Assembly (NCBI GenBank): GCA_029884455.1
Contig: JAOUHU010000011.1
Coordinates: 1-64,000, forward strand
Origin: Gammaproteobacteria bacterium
GTDB lineage: Bacteria > Pseudomonadota > Gammaproteobacteria > Steroidobacterales > Woeseiaceae
Length of the DNA: 64,000 bases
Reading direction: 5' to 3'
Shown piece by piece: positions 19,970 to 29,570 of the stretch. Position numbers and translations under genes: made by a program. A model generated the notes under the pieces. It saw only the letters and a program-made list of their open reading frames with translations. It was not told the DNA's origin and did not search any database. How positions within the stretch are numbered: position 1 is the stretch's first letter; each line of letters begins with the position of its first letter.

Positions 19970-21309
19970 CGCGGCAACGCCTCCACCGCCACACGGAACG
20001 CATCACCACGGGCGCCGTAGTTGGCAAACTGGTCGAAACTCGCACACGCCGGCGCCAGTAACACGGTATCGTCGGTCTCCGCAAAAGCGGCTGCCTGTTG
20101 CACCGCATCGGCCATGTCGATCGCGAAGTACACCGGCATGACCGTATCGAGCGCAGCGGCAATCTTGTCCGCATCGGTGCCAAACAGGACCGCAGCACGC
20201 AACTTGTTATCCAGTGCTGCGGCGAGTTCGCTGAAATCGCCACCCTTGCCGAGCCCGCCGGCCAAAAGCACAATCATGCCGTCCACCGACTCAACTGAAG
20301 CGACTGCAGCGGCAACATTGGTCGCCTTGGAGTCATTGATGTAATTCACCGAGCCCTTGCGTGCGACGAACTGCATGCGATGCGGCAGGCCCGGAAACTC
20401 GCCAAGCACCTGCAGCATCGCCGTCGCCTCGAAGCCGAGCAACTCGCCCGCGGCCAGCGCTGCGAGAGCATTCGCATGGTTGTGGCGCCCGTACATTGCG
20501 ATGTCGGTGGTTGCGATCAACAGGGTATCGCCGCGGGCGAGGTAAGTGATGCCGGCATCCTGGCGCAGTCCGTACTGGCCATCGGCCGGCGCATCCAGTC
20601 CAAAACTGATCAGGCGTTCGAAGCGCCGCGTCTCCTTGATCGCCCGTTTGTCAGCGCGGTTGACCACTGCAGCTTTGGCGTCGCGATACACGCGATACTT
20701 GGCATTACGATATTCGCGCTCGCTGGCATGCCAGTCCAGGTGGTCCGGCGATACGTTCAGCAACACCGCGACCGCCGCTGGCAGAGACTGCGTGCGCTGC
20801 AATTGGAAGCTCGACAATTCCAGCACATACAGATCCGGCTGCGGCTGATCCAGCAAATCGAGGGCGGGTTCGCCGAGGTTGCCCCCGGCGAGGGTCGCTT
20901 TACCGGCGGCGCGCCCCATATGATAGAGCAGTGTCGTGACCGTGCTCTTACCGTTCGAACCGGTTACTGCCGCAAAGGGCGCCTTCGCCTCGCGCGCAAA
21001 CAGCTCGATATCGGACACGATTTCAATTCTCGCCTTGCGCGCTTTCTTTAATATCTTTTCATTGTCGGCGACGCCCGGCGAAACGATGATTCGATCGACA
21101 TTATCGGGCAGACGCAACGCACCCAGGCAGACCTCTGCGTCCGGCCAGCAGGCCCTCAATTCATCAATGCCCGGCGGATTGTCACGACTGTCGACGAACA
21201 CCGCATCGATCCCCACGCGACGCAGGTAACGAGCGATCGACAAACCGGTTGCGCCAAGACCCACAACGAGATCTTTGTGTGTCGTATTATTTTTCTCGAT
21301 CGCGCTCAT
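19966..21309 (-). CDS. murD: UDP-N-acetylmuramoylalanine--D-glutamate ligase MurD
   Basis: Adds D-Glu to UDP-MurNAc-L-Ala. 447 residues from ATG 21309, which overlaps the mraY stop (ATGA); the frame is open further upstream inside mraY but that part does not resemble MurD. Motifs: [17 protein letters not shown]-loop [26 protein letters not shown], and [16 protein letters not shown] in the C-terminal domain. Confidence 0.97.
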   Translation of the reverse strand: MSAIEKNNTTHKDLVVGLGATGLSIARYLRRVGIDAVFVDSRDNPPGIDELRACWPDAEVCLGALRLPDNVDRIIVSPGVADNEKILKKARKARIEIVSDIELFAREAKAPFAAVTGSNGKSTVTTLLYHMGRAAGKATLAGGNLGEPALDLLDQPQPDLYVLELSSFQLQRTQSLPAAVAVLLNVSPDHLDWHASEREYRNAKYRVYRDAKAAVVNRADKRAIKETRRFERLISFGLDAPADGQYGLRQDAGITYLARGDTLLIATTDIAMYGRHNHANALAALAAGELLGFEATAMLQVLGEFPGLPHRMQFVARKGSVNYINDSKATNVAAAVASVESVDGMIVLLAGGLGKGGDFSELAAALDNKLRAAVLFGTDADKIAAALDTVMPVYFAIDMADAVQQAAAFAETDDTVLLAPACASFDQFANYGARGDAFRVAVEALPR

Positions 21310-22400
21310 CGTATTTTCAGACTCGCGAGGCCAACCAGCACCAGGATTACCGTAATGATCCAAAAGCGAACTATGACCTTCGGTTCCGCCCATCCCTTTA
21401 GTTCGAAGTGATGGTGCAGTGGCGCCATGCGGAATACGCGCTTGCCGGTCAATTTGAAGGACCCAACCTGGATGATCACGGACAGGGTTTCCATGACGAA
21501 GACGCCGCCCATGATGGCGAGCACAATCTCCTGCCGCACAACGACGGCCACGGCCCCAAGCGCAGCGCCAAGCGACAGGGCACCGATATCACCCATGAAA
21601 ACCTGTGCGGGGTACGTGTTGAACCAGAGAAAGCCGAGACCGGCACCCGCCAGGGCTGCGCAAAACACCATGACTTCGCCAGTACCGGCCACGTACGGGA
21701 TGCCAAGATAGGTCGAAAAATTTACGTTGCCGGTCACGTACGCGAACAAGCCAAGCGCACCACCCACCAGCACCGTCGGCATGATCGCCAGGCCGTCCAG
21801 GCCGTCCGTCAGGTTGACCGCATTACTGAAGCCCACGATATACAGGTAGGTCACCAGCATCTGCAACATGCCCAGCTGCACGGTCCAGTCCTTGAAGTAA
21901 GGAATCAGTAACGCGGTCGCCGTCGCCAGCGTGCCGTTCATCTCGGCACAGTAGTACAAGGCAACCGATGCGATTATTGCGGCCAGCGATTGCCAGAAGA
22001 TTTTCTGTTTTGCCGAAATGCCGGCCGGGTTTCGCAGTATGAGTTTCTTGTAATCGTCGACAAAGCCGATGACACCAAATGCCAGGGTAACGAACAGCAC
22101 GATCCAGACAAAAAAATTCTCAAGATCTGACCACAGCAAAGTACTTACTGAGATAGACGTCAGGATTAACGCACCACCCATGGTTGGCGTACCGGCCTTG
22201 ATCAAATGCGTATTCGGGCCATCGTCGCGTATCGGTTGACCGAGCTGGTTGATGCTTAGCTTTCTGATCATGCGCGGGCCGATTACGAACGACAGCACCA
22301 GGGCGGTAAGTGCGCCGAGAATGGCGCGCATGGTCAGGTAATTGAATACGTTGAAGCCGGACTCGAACTGTGCCAGGTATCTTGTCAGGTAGAGCAGCAT
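21306..22400 (-). CDS. mraY: Phospho-MurNAc-pentapeptide transferase MraY
   Basis: Integral membrane enzyme forming lipid I from UDP-MurNAc-pentapeptide and undecaprenyl phosphate. 364 residues from ATG 22400, one base after the murF stop (TGACATG). Signature motifs: [10 protein letters not shown], the GFVDDYKK aspartates, [10 protein letters not shown], and the histidine-rich [15 protein letters not shown] near the C-terminus. About ten membrane segments. Confidence 0.98.
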   Translation of the reverse strand: MLLYLTRYLAQFESGFNVFNYLTMRAILGALTALVLSFVIGPRMIRKLSINQLGQPIRDDGPNTHLIKAGTPTMGGALILTSISVSTLLWSDLENFFVWIVLFVTLAFGVIGFVDDYKKLILRNPAGISAKQKIFWQSLAAIIASVALYYCAEMNGTLATATALLIPYFKDWTVQLGMLQMLVTYLYIVGFSNAVNLTDGLDGLAIMPTVLVGGALGLFAYVTGNVNFSTYLGIPYVAGTGEVMVFCAALAGAGLGFLWFNTYPAQVFMGDIGALSLGAALGAVAVVVRQEIVLAIMGGVFVMETLSVIIQVGSFKLTGKRVFRMAPLHHHFELKGWAEPKVIVRFWIITVILVLVGLASLKIR

Positions 22401-22401
22401 G

Positions 22402-23763
22402 TCACGCTTCCTGCCGTATCGGCTGTGGCGCACGGATGGCATTGACAACCCGTTCCATGCGTGCGCTGCGCGATCCCTTGACCAGCACACTGACACCGGC
22501 GCCAAGCTGTTGACTGACACTTGCAACGAGTTGATCAAGCGACGCAAACCAGTCGCCGGCATCGCCGAACGCAGCCACCGTCTCGCGACTCAACGGACCT
22601 ACCGCGAACAGACGATCGATGCCGGCCTTATTCAGCGCCTCGCCAACGCTGCGGTGCAAAGCTACCGCCTCTGCGCCGAGCTCGCCCATGTCGCCAAGCA
22701 CCATCCATTTTTCGCCCGGCAAGGCCGCGAGGAACTCAGCCGCGGCACGCACCGAAACCGGGTTTGCGTTGTAGCTGTCGTCATACAGCGTGGCGCCATG
22801 CAAGCCCGCAATCGGCTGCAATCGCCCGGCCACCGGCGACAGTGATTGCAACGCCGCCTTGATCTGCATAGCCGAAACCTCAAGCGCGATAGCAACGGCC
22901 GCCGCGGCGCAGGCATTACGTACATTGTGTGTGCCGAGCAGCGGCAGTCGGATATCGATCTCCTCGGCCGGCAGATGCAAACGGAAGCTTGTCGCGTCCA
23001 TGCCGGGATCGATAGCGCTGGCAAAAACATCGGCGCCGTCGCCCAATCCAAAGCTGATCACGTCTATATCCTTGGCCAGCGAGCACCAGTATTCATAGAA
23101 CTCATCGTCGGCATTCAGAATTGCGCAACGCGGGCGCGGCTTGCCGCGTAATATTTCGCCCTTGCCCTCGGCCACGCCGGTAACCGAGCCGAAACCTTCG
23201 AGATGCGCGGTGCCGGCATTACTGATAACGACGACGTGCGGCTGTGCGAGTGATGTCAGGTACGCGATCTCACCGGCGTGATTGGCACCCATTTCCAATA
23301 CCGCGAAACGATGCGCAGCATTGATGCGCAGCAACATCAATGGCAATCCGATATCGTTATTGAGATTGCCCGCAGTCGCCAACGTCGGCGCCGTCTGCGC
23401 AAGGCATGCCGCAATCATTTCCTTGAGGGTCGTTTTGCCGTTGCTGCCGGTCACGCCGACGACGGTCGCCGCGTGCTGTTGTCTCCAGGCTGCGCCGAGC
23501 TTGCCGAGTGCGAGGCGTGTATCGGCGACCTCGATTTGCGCCAGTTTCACGTTTGATCGCTCGGTTACAACAGCACCCGATGCGCCTTTGTCCGCCGCCG
23601 CCGCGACAAATTTGCCGCCATCGAAATTCGGCCCCTGCAGGGCAAAGAACAACTGTCCGCGCGTAATTGACCGCGTGTCCGTGCTGACGCCGTCAAACAT
23701 ACGATCTGCGCCATGCAATACACCGTGCATTGCCGCAGCAGCAGATGACAGCATCGAGTTCAT
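22402..23763 (-). CDS. murF: UDP-MurNAc-tripeptide--D-Ala-D-Ala ligase MurF
   Basis: Completes the pentapeptide by adding D-Ala-D-Ala. 453 residues: N-terminal domain with [17 protein letters not shown]-loop [16 protein letters not shown], central motif [14 protein letters not shown] and C-terminal [14 protein letters not shown], which is diagnostic of MurF. The start overlaps the murE stop by four bases. Confidence 0.98.
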   Translation of the reverse strand: MNSMLSSAAAAMHGVLHGADRMFDGVSTDTRSITRGQLFFALQGPNFDGGKFVAAAADKGASGAVVTERSNVKLAQIEVADTRLALGKLGAAWRQQHAATVVGVTGSNGKTTLKEMIAACLAQTAPTLATAGNLNNDIGLPLMLLRINAAHRFAVLEMGANHAGEIAYLTSLAQPHVVVISNAGTAHLEGFGSVTGVAEGKGEILRGKPRPRCAILNADDEFYEYWCSLAKDIDVISFGLGDGADVFASAIDPGMDATSFRLHLPAEEIDIRLPLLGTHNVRNACAAAAVAIALEVSAMQIKAALQSLSPVAGRLQPIAGLHGATLYDDSYNANPVSVRAAAEFLAALPGEKWMVLGDMGELGAEAVALHRSVGEALNKAGIDRLFAVGPLSRETVAAFGDAGDWFASLDQLVASVSQQLGAGVSVLVKGSRSARMERVVNAIRAPQPIRQEA

Positions 23764-25247
23764 TGCGTCGCCACCGGGCGCAGTGCCAGGTTTGCACTGG
23801 CCAGCGCCAGGTCGGACTGGTTGTTCTCATGACCTTTGCCAGCAATGAGTACAACATCGTCTGCTGAGGCCTGGGCGATCGTCCAGGCAATCGCGGTGGC
23901 ACGATCTTCTATCACTACCGCTGCCGCCGGCCGCTGCAATCCGGCAACAATCGCAGCAATTATTTTCGCCGGATTTTCGCTGCGCGGATTGTCGCTGCTA
24001 ATGACCACGCGATCGGCGCGATGTTCAACGATGCGCCCCATCAATGGACGTTTGCCGGTATCACGGTCACCACCACAACCAAATACACACCACAACTTGC
24101 CGCGACAGTGTGTGCGCAAAGCGCGCAGCACGACGTCCAGCGCATCCGGCGTGTGCGCAAAATCAACATACACGGTCGGCGCAGAAGCGGCCGCGGGCAC
24201 GCGCTGCATACGTCCAGGCGGCGCAGTGACGTCGCCAAGCACTGCACAGGCTTGCTGCATTGGAACGCCCTGAGTTAACAACAGGGCAAGCACCATGACC
24301 GCATTGGCGACGTTGAAGTCACCCACCAAAGGCAACGCCATGGTTGCCTCACCCCACGAGCTAACCACTTTGACCTGTGAGCCGAGCGCGTTCGCAACCA
24401 CCGCGCGAACGAAAACGTACGGCCGCCCATTGGCGACCCGATCGAATTTTGTGGACACGGTCACAACGTCCTGCCCGCAGCGATCAGCGAGTCGTGTGCC
24501 GAATTCAGAATCCAGATTAATGATGCGTTGTTTGGCACTGTATTCGGAAAACAGCCGCGCCTTGGCATCGCCATAACTTTGCATATCGCCGTGATAGTCC
24601 AGGTGATCGCGGCCTAAATTGGTAAACATCACAGTATCAAACGCAACTCCATCGACACGGTTCTGTGCCAGCGCGTGTGACGACACCTCGAGGGCCGCAA
24701 ACGTTGCGCCTGCGTCACGAAAACCGGCCAGCTGCGAATTCAGTTCGATCGTCGCCGGAGTGGTCATGCTAGCGTTTAAATCGACCGTGCCGATACCGGC
24801 GCCGAGCGTGCCAATATAAGCGCAGGATTCACCCAGCCGCTGCATGCATTGTGCGATTAGCCAGGCAACTGTGGTCTTGCCGTTGGTACCAGTGATGCCG
24901 ATAACGCGCATACTTGCCGATGGTGAGGCAAAAAATCGATTCGCGATCGTGCCAAGGTGCTTGCCAAGATTGTCGACCGCGATGATCGGAATGCCCGGCA
25001 CAAACTCCGGCGCCGCGGCGGTACTCGCGTCGTAGACGATAGCAGCTGCGCCCGCAGCTATGGCCGTGTCAACGTAGTCGATGCCGTGACTGCTGATTCC
25101 CTGGCAAGCGAGAAATACATCACCCGCCTGCAGCTTGCGGCTGTCGCTATGGATGTCGTACACCGGGATCTCCGGCGCATCGGCGATACCCCGCAACAGT
25201 TCTGCCAGGGTCATTGCCGGGTGCACGCGTTCAGCAGGCATGCTCAT
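23760..25247 (-). CDS. murE: UDP-MurNAc-L-Ala-D-Glu--meso-DAP ligase MurE
   Basis: Adds the third stem amino acid. 495 residues: HSDSRKLQAGDVFLACQG at the N-terminus, P-loop GITGTNGKTTVAWL, substrate motif NASMTTPATIELN, and the C-terminal specificity motif DNPRSENP, whose DNPR indicates meso-diaminopimelate. This supports a Gram-negative A1gamma peptidoglycan. ATGA overlaps with ftsI and murF. Confidence 0.98.
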   Translation of the reverse strand: MSMPAERVHPAMTLAELLRGIADAPEIPVYDIHSDSRKLQAGDVFLACQGISSHGIDYVDTAIAAGAAAIVYDASTAAAPEFVPGIPIIAVDNLGKHLGTIANRFFASPSASMRVIGITGTNGKTTVAWLIAQCMQRLGESCAYIGTLGAGIGTVDLNASMTTPATIELNSQLAGFRDAGATFAALEVSSHALAQNRVDGVAFDTVMFTNLGRDHLDYHGDMQSYGDAKARLFSEYSAKQRIINLDSEFGTRLADRCGQDVVTVSTKFDRVANGRPYVFVRAVVANALGSQVKVVSSWGEATMALPLVGDFNVANAVMVLALLLTQGVPMQQACAVLGDVTAPPGRMQRVPAAASAPTVYVDFAHTPDALDVVLRALRTHCRGKLWCVFGCGGDRDTGKRPLMGRIVEHRADRVVISSDNPRSENPAKIIAAIVAGLQRPAAAVVIEDRATAIAWTIAQASADDVVLIAGKGHENNQSDLALASANLALRPVATQ

Positions 25248-26971
25248 CGACTCATCGCCTGCATCGCACTGTTCGAGTCGCGTGCCGGCAACGCATCGGG
25301 GGGTACCGCCAGCAACCGCAGCGAATCGGCCATGATGTTGGCAAATACGGGCGCAGCCACGTCACCGCCGTAGTAGAGCTCTCCGCTCGGCTCGTCGATT
25401 ACGATTACAGCAGCAAGGCGCGGGTCACTGGCCGGCGCAAGACCAGCGAATATCGAAATGTACTTGTCCTTCGAGTAACCGCCAGCGGCAAATTTCCATG
25501 ATGTACCCGTCTTGCCTGCGATTCGGTAACCCGCTACCGCGGCACCCATTCCTGTACCACCTGGACGCACGACTTCCTCGAGCATACGGCGCACAGCGAG
25601 TGCAGATTCCTTCGACACCAGCTGCTCGCCCGCGCCGGCCTGATCCAAAGCAAGCAACGATATGGGATGCATTACGCCACCACTGCCGAGCATGGCATAG
25701 GCCTGGGCAAGCTGAATTGGGGTAACTGACAGTCCATAGCCGTAGGCCAGCGTCGCCTGGCTGATCGGCTGCCAGTGATTGAAATGGGTCAGCGTACCCG
25801 CGGACTCGCCAGGAAAACCGCTTGCAGTTAACGAGCCCAGGCCGAATTCAGTCATTGTTCGCCACAACTGGTCCGGTGGCAGTGACATCGCGACCTTGGT
25901 TGCGCCAACGTTGCTGGACCGCGCCAGGATCGTTGTCAGGCTGATGCGGCCGAGATTGTTTGTGTCCTCAATGGTCTTTGCGCCGACTTTGACAAATCCG
26001 GGCGCCGTATCGATGACACTGCTCGGGCGATAGCGGCCACTTTCCAGCGCGGCCGCTATCACTAACGGCTTGATACTGGAACCGGGTTCGAAAATATCGG
26101 TGATTGCGCGGTTGCGATAGCGTTCTGGCAACATTTGCGAGCGATCGTTCGGGTTGTAGGCCGGCTGGTTGGCAATGGCCAGCACCTCACCGGTGTGAGT
26201 GTCCAGCACCACGATCGATCCCGACTCAGCATTGTTTGACTGGATTGCCGATTTCAGCGCCCGGTAAGCCACATACTGAATGCGCAGATCGATGCTGGTG
26301 CGCAAATCCTTGCCATGGTGCGGCGGGCGAATGCTTTCGACATTCTCCACGGAACGTCCAAGCCGGTCCTTTAGCACGCGCTTGGCGCCGGATTCGCCGG
26401 CGAGCCAGTGATTGAACTCCAGCTCCAGCCCTTCCAGACCTTTATCGTCGATATCCGTAAAACCCACCAAGTGCCCGACGACCTCACCCGCTGGGTAGTA
26501 GCGCCGATACTCCCGTTGAATATTGACTCCGGGCAGTTTCAGTGCCATCACTGCCTGCGCCCTGTCCGGGCTCAAGTGGCGCCGCAAGTAAACGAAATCC
26601 TTGTTCATGCTGAACGTGATCTGCCGGATCAGCGATTGCTCATCAAGTTCGAGTACACGCGCAAGTTGTGGAATCTTTTCCTCAGCAAGAGCCAGCTCTT
26701 TCGGGTTTGCCCAAACACTATCGACCGGCGTACTTATTGCAAGCGGCTCGCCATTGCGATCCATTATCGTGCCACGATGCGCGGTGATACTTTCGGTGCG
26801 TAAATGCCGCGTGTCCGCCTGGTGGGACAGGAAGTCTGTATTAAGGACCTGCAGATGGATTGCACGCGCAACCAGCGAAACTGCAAGCAACAAGAAGAAC
26901 ACACTTACCAGCGCAGCTCTGACTACGAAGCGTTTTGCAGTCTGACTTTTTGTTTCGGCGCCGCGTGTCAT
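25244..26971 (-). CDS. ftsI: Septal transpeptidase FtsI (PBP3)
   Basis: Class B penicillin-binding protein that cross-links septal peptidoglycan. 575 residues: basic cytoplasmic tail, one membrane segment at about 18-38, PBP dimer domain (HRGTIMDRNGEPLAIS) and transpeptidase domain with SxxK (PGSSIKP), SxN (RSSNVGA) and KTGT (AGKTGTSWKFAAGGY). ATGA overlaps on both sides. Confidence 0.98.
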   Translation of the reverse strand: MTRGAETKSQTAKRFVVRAALVSVFFLLLAVSLVARAIHLQVLNTDFLSHQADTRHLRTESITAHRGTIMDRNGEPLAISTPVDSVWANPKELALAEEKIPQLARVLELDEQSLIRQITFSMNKDFVYLRRHLSPDRAQAVMALKLPGVNIQREYRRYYPAGEVVGHLVGFTDIDDKGLEGLELEFNHWLAGESGAKRVLKDRLGRSVENVESIRPPHHGKDLRTSIDLRIQYVAYRALKSAIQSNNAESGSIVVLDTHTGEVLAIANQPAYNPNDRSQMLPERYRNRAITDIFEPGSSIKPLVIAAALESGRYRPSSVIDTAPGFVKVGAKTIEDTNNLGRISLTTILARSSNVGATKVAMSLPPDQLWRTMTEFGLGSLTASGFPGESAGTLTHFNHWQPISQATLAYGYGLSVTPIQLAQAYAMLGSGGVMHPISLLALDQAGAGEQLVSKESALAVRRMLEEVVRPGGTGMGAAVAGYRIAGKTGTSWKFAAGGYSKDKYISIFAGLAPASDPRLAAVIVIDEPSGELYYGGDVAAPVFANIMADSLRLLAVPPDALPARDSNSAMQAMSR

Positions 26972-27258
26972 TGTCTTTCAATTACAAAAATTTCTGAACT
27001 TGTCGGTCGCACCAGGGACAATTCTTCGCTGGCAACCTGCTCGATTCGCGCATGCGTAGCCCAAGTGCTCTGCTCAATTTGCAATTGGCCCCATTCGATA
27101 TTCAGTTCGTCGCGCGCATGCGTAAGATTTTCAAGCTCGACGAACAGTTTGCGAGATTCGTGTTTTGTGTACACCAGCGCCACCGCGCTGAGGACGCACG
27201 CGACTGCGAACACGATTACCAGCAACAACGACTGTCTCCCGGCAGGGGCTGACATCAA
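26968..27258 (-). CDS. ftsL: Cell division protein FtsL
   Basis: Small bitopic protein of the FtsQLB complex. 96 residues: short N-terminus, membrane helix at about 10-30, then a periplasmic leucine-zipper-like coiled coil (RKLFVELENLTHARDELNIE) and a conserved C-terminal tail. Sequence identity is low in this family, so the call rests on size, topology and the position between rsmH and ftsI, with 4-bp overlaps on both sides. Confidence 0.93.
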   Translation of the reverse strand: MMSAPAGRQSLLLVIVFAVACVLSAVALVYTKHESRKLFVELENLTHARDELNIEWGQLQIEQSTWATHARIEQVASEELSLVRPTSSEIFVIERQ

Positions 27259-28193
27259 ATTCGCTCCGCGACACGCAAGCGCGCACTACGCGCACGTGGG
27301 TTGAGCGCGATCTCGGCGCTGCTCGCAACGATGTCCTTGCCGACCAGGCGCAGACGCGGCTGGAACTCGGCCGGCACAATCGGCATGCCGCGATACTGCT
27401 CGGACTCGCGCGATGCGGCGCGCATGAATCGCTTCACGATGCGATCTTCGAGCGAGTGAAAACTGATAACGCACAAACGGCCACCGTGGCGCAGCACCGT
27501 TATTGACTGCTGCAACACAGCCTCAAGCTGCTGCAACTCATCGTTGATAAAAATGCGAATTGCCTGAAAGGTCTTGGTGGCGGGATGTTTTTTGCGCGCA
27601 TGTGCAGGAACCACCGATTCAACAATACCGGCGAGGCGGCCAGTGCTCTCAATTGCCGCGATAGCGCGTGCGGAAACGATCGCTCGCGCGATGCGCGGCG
27701 CTGCCTGCTCCTCGCCATACTCGTATAGCACCCTTTTCAAGGTCTTTTCGTCCACGCTGGCAAGCCAGCCTGCGGCGTCGAGCCGCTGCTGCGTATCCAT
27801 GCGCATGTCGAGCGGTCCGTCGCGAAGAAAGCTGAAGCCCCGATCGGCTTGATCAAGTTGTGGAGATGAGACGCCCAGGTCAAGGAGCAAGCCGTCGACT
27901 TGTCCCGTAAGCCCCCTTTCCCCCATGCATGCCGCCAAGTTTGCAAAATCGTTCCTTATCAACTGCACCCGCGAATCATTTGCCAGTGATGCCGATGCTG
28001 ACGCTATCGCTTGTGCATCGCGATCAATCGCGATCAATCTTCCGTTCGTACCCAGTCGCTCGAGAATTGCTGTTGCATGTCCTCCGCGTCCGAATGTCGC
28101 ATCGACGTAACAACCGTCGCGTTTAATATCCAACCCATCCAGTACCGGCCCGAGCAGCACCGGCACATGCGGATTGCCATTCACTGGATGCAC
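27255..28193 (-). CDS. rsmH: 16S rRNA m4C1402 methyltransferase RsmH (MraW)
   Basis: SAM-dependent N4-methyltransferase for C1402 of 16S rRNA. 312 residues: HVPVLLGPVLDGL, SAM motif DATFGRGGHATAILERLG, LLLDLGVSSPQLDQADRGFSF and the C-terminal VISFHSLEDRIVKRFM motif. The start is GTG at 28193 (a second GTG three codons later is possible), 6 bases after mraZ. rsmI, which makes the 2'-O-methyl at the same nucleotide, lies about 1.4 kb upstream. Confidence 0.97.
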   Translation of the reverse strand: MHPVNGNPHVPVLLGPVLDGLDIKRDGCYVDATFGRGGHATAILERLGTNGRLIAIDRDAQAIASASASLANDSRVQLIRNDFANLAACMGERGLTGQVDGLLLDLGVSSPQLDQADRGFSFLRDGPLDMRMDTQQRLDAAGWLASVDEKTLKRVLYEYGEEQAAPRIARAIVSARAIAAIESTGRLAGIVESVVPAHARKKHPATKTFQAIRIFINDELQQLEAVLQQSITVLRHGGRLCVISFHSLEDRIVKRFMRAASRESEQYRGMPIVPAEFQPRLRLVGKDIVASSAEIALNPRARSARLRVAERI

Positions 28194-28199
28194 TCCGCG

Positions 28200-28649
28200 T
28201 TAGAACGAAATTGATTCAAGATCGGCCGGCAGTTCACCATCATCGTTACCGGCCAGCCATGCATCCCGTTTTTCCGTCCAGGCGTCTTCATCCCACAATT
28301 CGAATTTGTTGCCCTGCCCGATCAACATCGCTGCTTTATCCAGACCGGCGAAATCGCGAAGTTCACGCGAGACCAATATGCGCCCGTTGCCATCCATCTC
28401 GACCTCGGTGGCATAACCGACCATAATCCGCACAATGTTTCGCGCGACCTTGTTCATGCTCGGCAGACGCACCAGTTTTCGTTCAAGTTCTTCCCAGTCC
28501 TGTAAGGGATAAATCAGGAGGCAGTGATCCTTGTCGACCGTCACGACGATTTGCCCGGCACAACGGGAGGCCAGCCGATCCCGATACCGGGTCGGTATTG
28601 CAAGACGCCCTTTGGCGTCCAAATTGACTTTGGTGGCCCCTCGAAACAC
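28200..28649 (-). CDS. mraZ: Transcriptional regulator MraZ
   Basis: DNA-binding repressor of the dcw cluster, forming rings with two SpoVT/AbrB-like beta domains. 149 residues from GTG 28649 (FRGATKVNLDAKGRLAIPTR, then the second repeat MDGNGRILVSRELRD), close to the 152 of E. coli. Upstream in-frame GTG codons fall in the operator or promoter and are unlikely starts. No clear Shine-Dalgarno precedes the GTG, so translation may be weak. The operator and promoter lie 54-117 bases upstream. Confidence 0.95.
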   Translation of the reverse strand: MFRGATKVNLDAKGRLAIPTRYRDRLASRCAGQIVVTVDKDHCLLIYPLQDWEELERKLVRLPSMNKVARNIVRIMVGYATEVEMDGNGRILVSRELRDFAGLDKAAMLIGQGNKFELWDEDAWTEKRDAWLAGNDDGELPADLESISF

Positions 28650-28702
28650 GATGCTGCGGACGGCCCCGGCTCCGCTCTTCTGGCGCGAATCCCGGGCGAC
28701 TT

Positions 28703-28727
28703 GCCCATTTCCTCCCACTTTTTTCCA
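28703..28727 (-). promoter_or_regulatory. MraZ operator (three TGGRN direct repeats)
   Basis: On the minus strand TGGAA, TGGGA and TGGGC occur with exactly 5 bases between them (28723-28727, 28713-28717, 28703-28707). E. coli MraZ binds direct TGGGN repeats with this 10-bp period upstream of its own gene. The array begins a few bases downstream of the predicted transcription start, a fitting place for autorepression. Confidence 0.8.
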
Positions 28728-28736
28728 CTTTTCAAC

Positions 28737-28766
28737 ACTATAAAGTCGAGTCCTCTGAAGCGTCAA
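28737..28766 (-). promoter_or_regulatory. mraZ (dcw cluster) promoter
   Basis: Minus-strand TTGACG (28761-28766) and TATAGT (28737-28742) are 18 bases apart (17 if the -10 is read as TTATAG). It is the strongest sigma-70 promoter I see in the window and lies just before the MraZ repeats. It could drive the run from mraZ to ftsA/ftsZ. Confidence 0.75.
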
Positions 28767-28769
28767 CAC

Positions 28770-29102
28770 GCACCGGCAATTATTTCTTTTTGTACAGGGA
28801 CTTAGGGGCTGATTTGTGGGTCAAATCGGGCAAATTATGGCAGGCCGTGCGCCTATGAAATCATGTGCTTACGGTCGTTTCTTCAATAGAGCATGAAATC
28901 CGGGTCGGCAGACGGCGACAGCACTGGTTTTGGGCTGAGCACAGGGTCGATTTGGTGGGCTCGCGCAAAACATCAGCCCTGGTCGGCAAAGGTTCGAGTA
29001 ACTTATTGATCTATTTGCAAAAAATGCATGCGCGCGTTTTCTTGACTGGATACGGGTCAATGCCCTGGAAATGGGCCGCTCACCCCCGTCGGCGAAAGGA
29101 TC
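28770..29102. other. Non-coding gap between the mraZ promoter and the rnpB 3' end
   Basis: About 330 bases with no recognised gene. Two overlapping opposite-strand ORFs of 86 and 93 codons have no recognisable family and no good ribosome-binding site. I see an inverted repeat GATTTG-N5-CAAATC at 28811-28827 and a direct repeat ATGAAATC at 28855-28862 and 28893-28900. No U-rich terminator for rnpB is evident. Confidence 0.4.
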
Positions 29103-29486
29103 AAGAAAGTCGGAGCCGGCAGTAAGCCGGGTTCTGTCGAGAGCAATCATTCATCTGGGACAACCGTCACCGGCTGCCTCTAGCGACCTACCCGGGAGCC
29201 CGTTCGGAACCGACGGTGCAGACGTGCTGCCACTCCCCTATTTGGTCTTGCTCCAGGCGGGGTTTGCCGTGCCGCGAGCTGTTACCAGCCGCGCGGTGCG
29301 CTCTTACCGCACCTTTTCACCCTTACCGGGCCTCGTCCGAAGACCAGTCCGGCGGTATATTTTCTGTGGCACTTTCCATGGGCTCGCGCCCTCCAGGCGT
29401 TACCTGGCGCCCTGTCCGAAGGAGCCCGGACTTTCCTCTGCAACGTCCAGCGTTACAGCGATTGCCTTGCCGACTCCGACTTTCTT
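29103..29486 (-). ncRNA. rnpB: RNase P RNA, bacterial type A
   Basis: Catalytic RNA that matures tRNA 5' ends. On the minus strand the universally conserved pieces appear in order: GAGGAAAGTCCGGGCTCC near the 5' end, CAGGTAACGCCTGG, GGTAAGGGTGAAA, GGTGCGGTAAGAGCGCACC, CGCGGCTGGTAACAG, GGCAAACCCC, and the 3' part CCAGATGAATGATTGC then CGACAGAACCCGGCTTA. The ends are set by a perfect 13-bp P1 helix, AAGAAAGTCGGAG (29474-29486 read on the minus strand) with CTCCGACTTTCTT (29103-29115), giving about 384 nt against 377 in E. coli. Confidence 0.97.
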
Positions 29487-29495
29487 GGACAGCGG

Positions 29496-29501
29496 ATTCT
29501 A
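29496..29501 (-). promoter_or_regulatory. rnpB -10 element
   Basis: TAGAAT on the minus strand, about 10 bases before the predicted rnpB 5' end, so the start point fits the P1 boundary. No clear -35 at 16-18 bases. Confidence 0.5.
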
Positions 29502-29570
29502 CAGCAATCGGCAACAATCGGCGCACCAGGGTTGAGTCATGCCGGGGCCGACCTGGCCGTCTCGAACTTT

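Noticed and set aside
10139-27252. Numerous long antisense frames across the dcw cluster
   Set aside because: They mirror the codon structure of the GC-rich genes on the other strand, match no family and lack ribosome-binding sites.
28865-29150. Opposite-strand ORFs of 86 and 93 codons between rnpB and mraZ
   Set aside because: They overlap each other and the rnpB 3' end, have no recognisable domain or good ribosome-binding site, and look like chance open frames.
29128-29539. ORFs reading through rnpB on both strands
   Set aside because: The region is explained by the conserved RNase P RNA segments; the ORFs are shadows.
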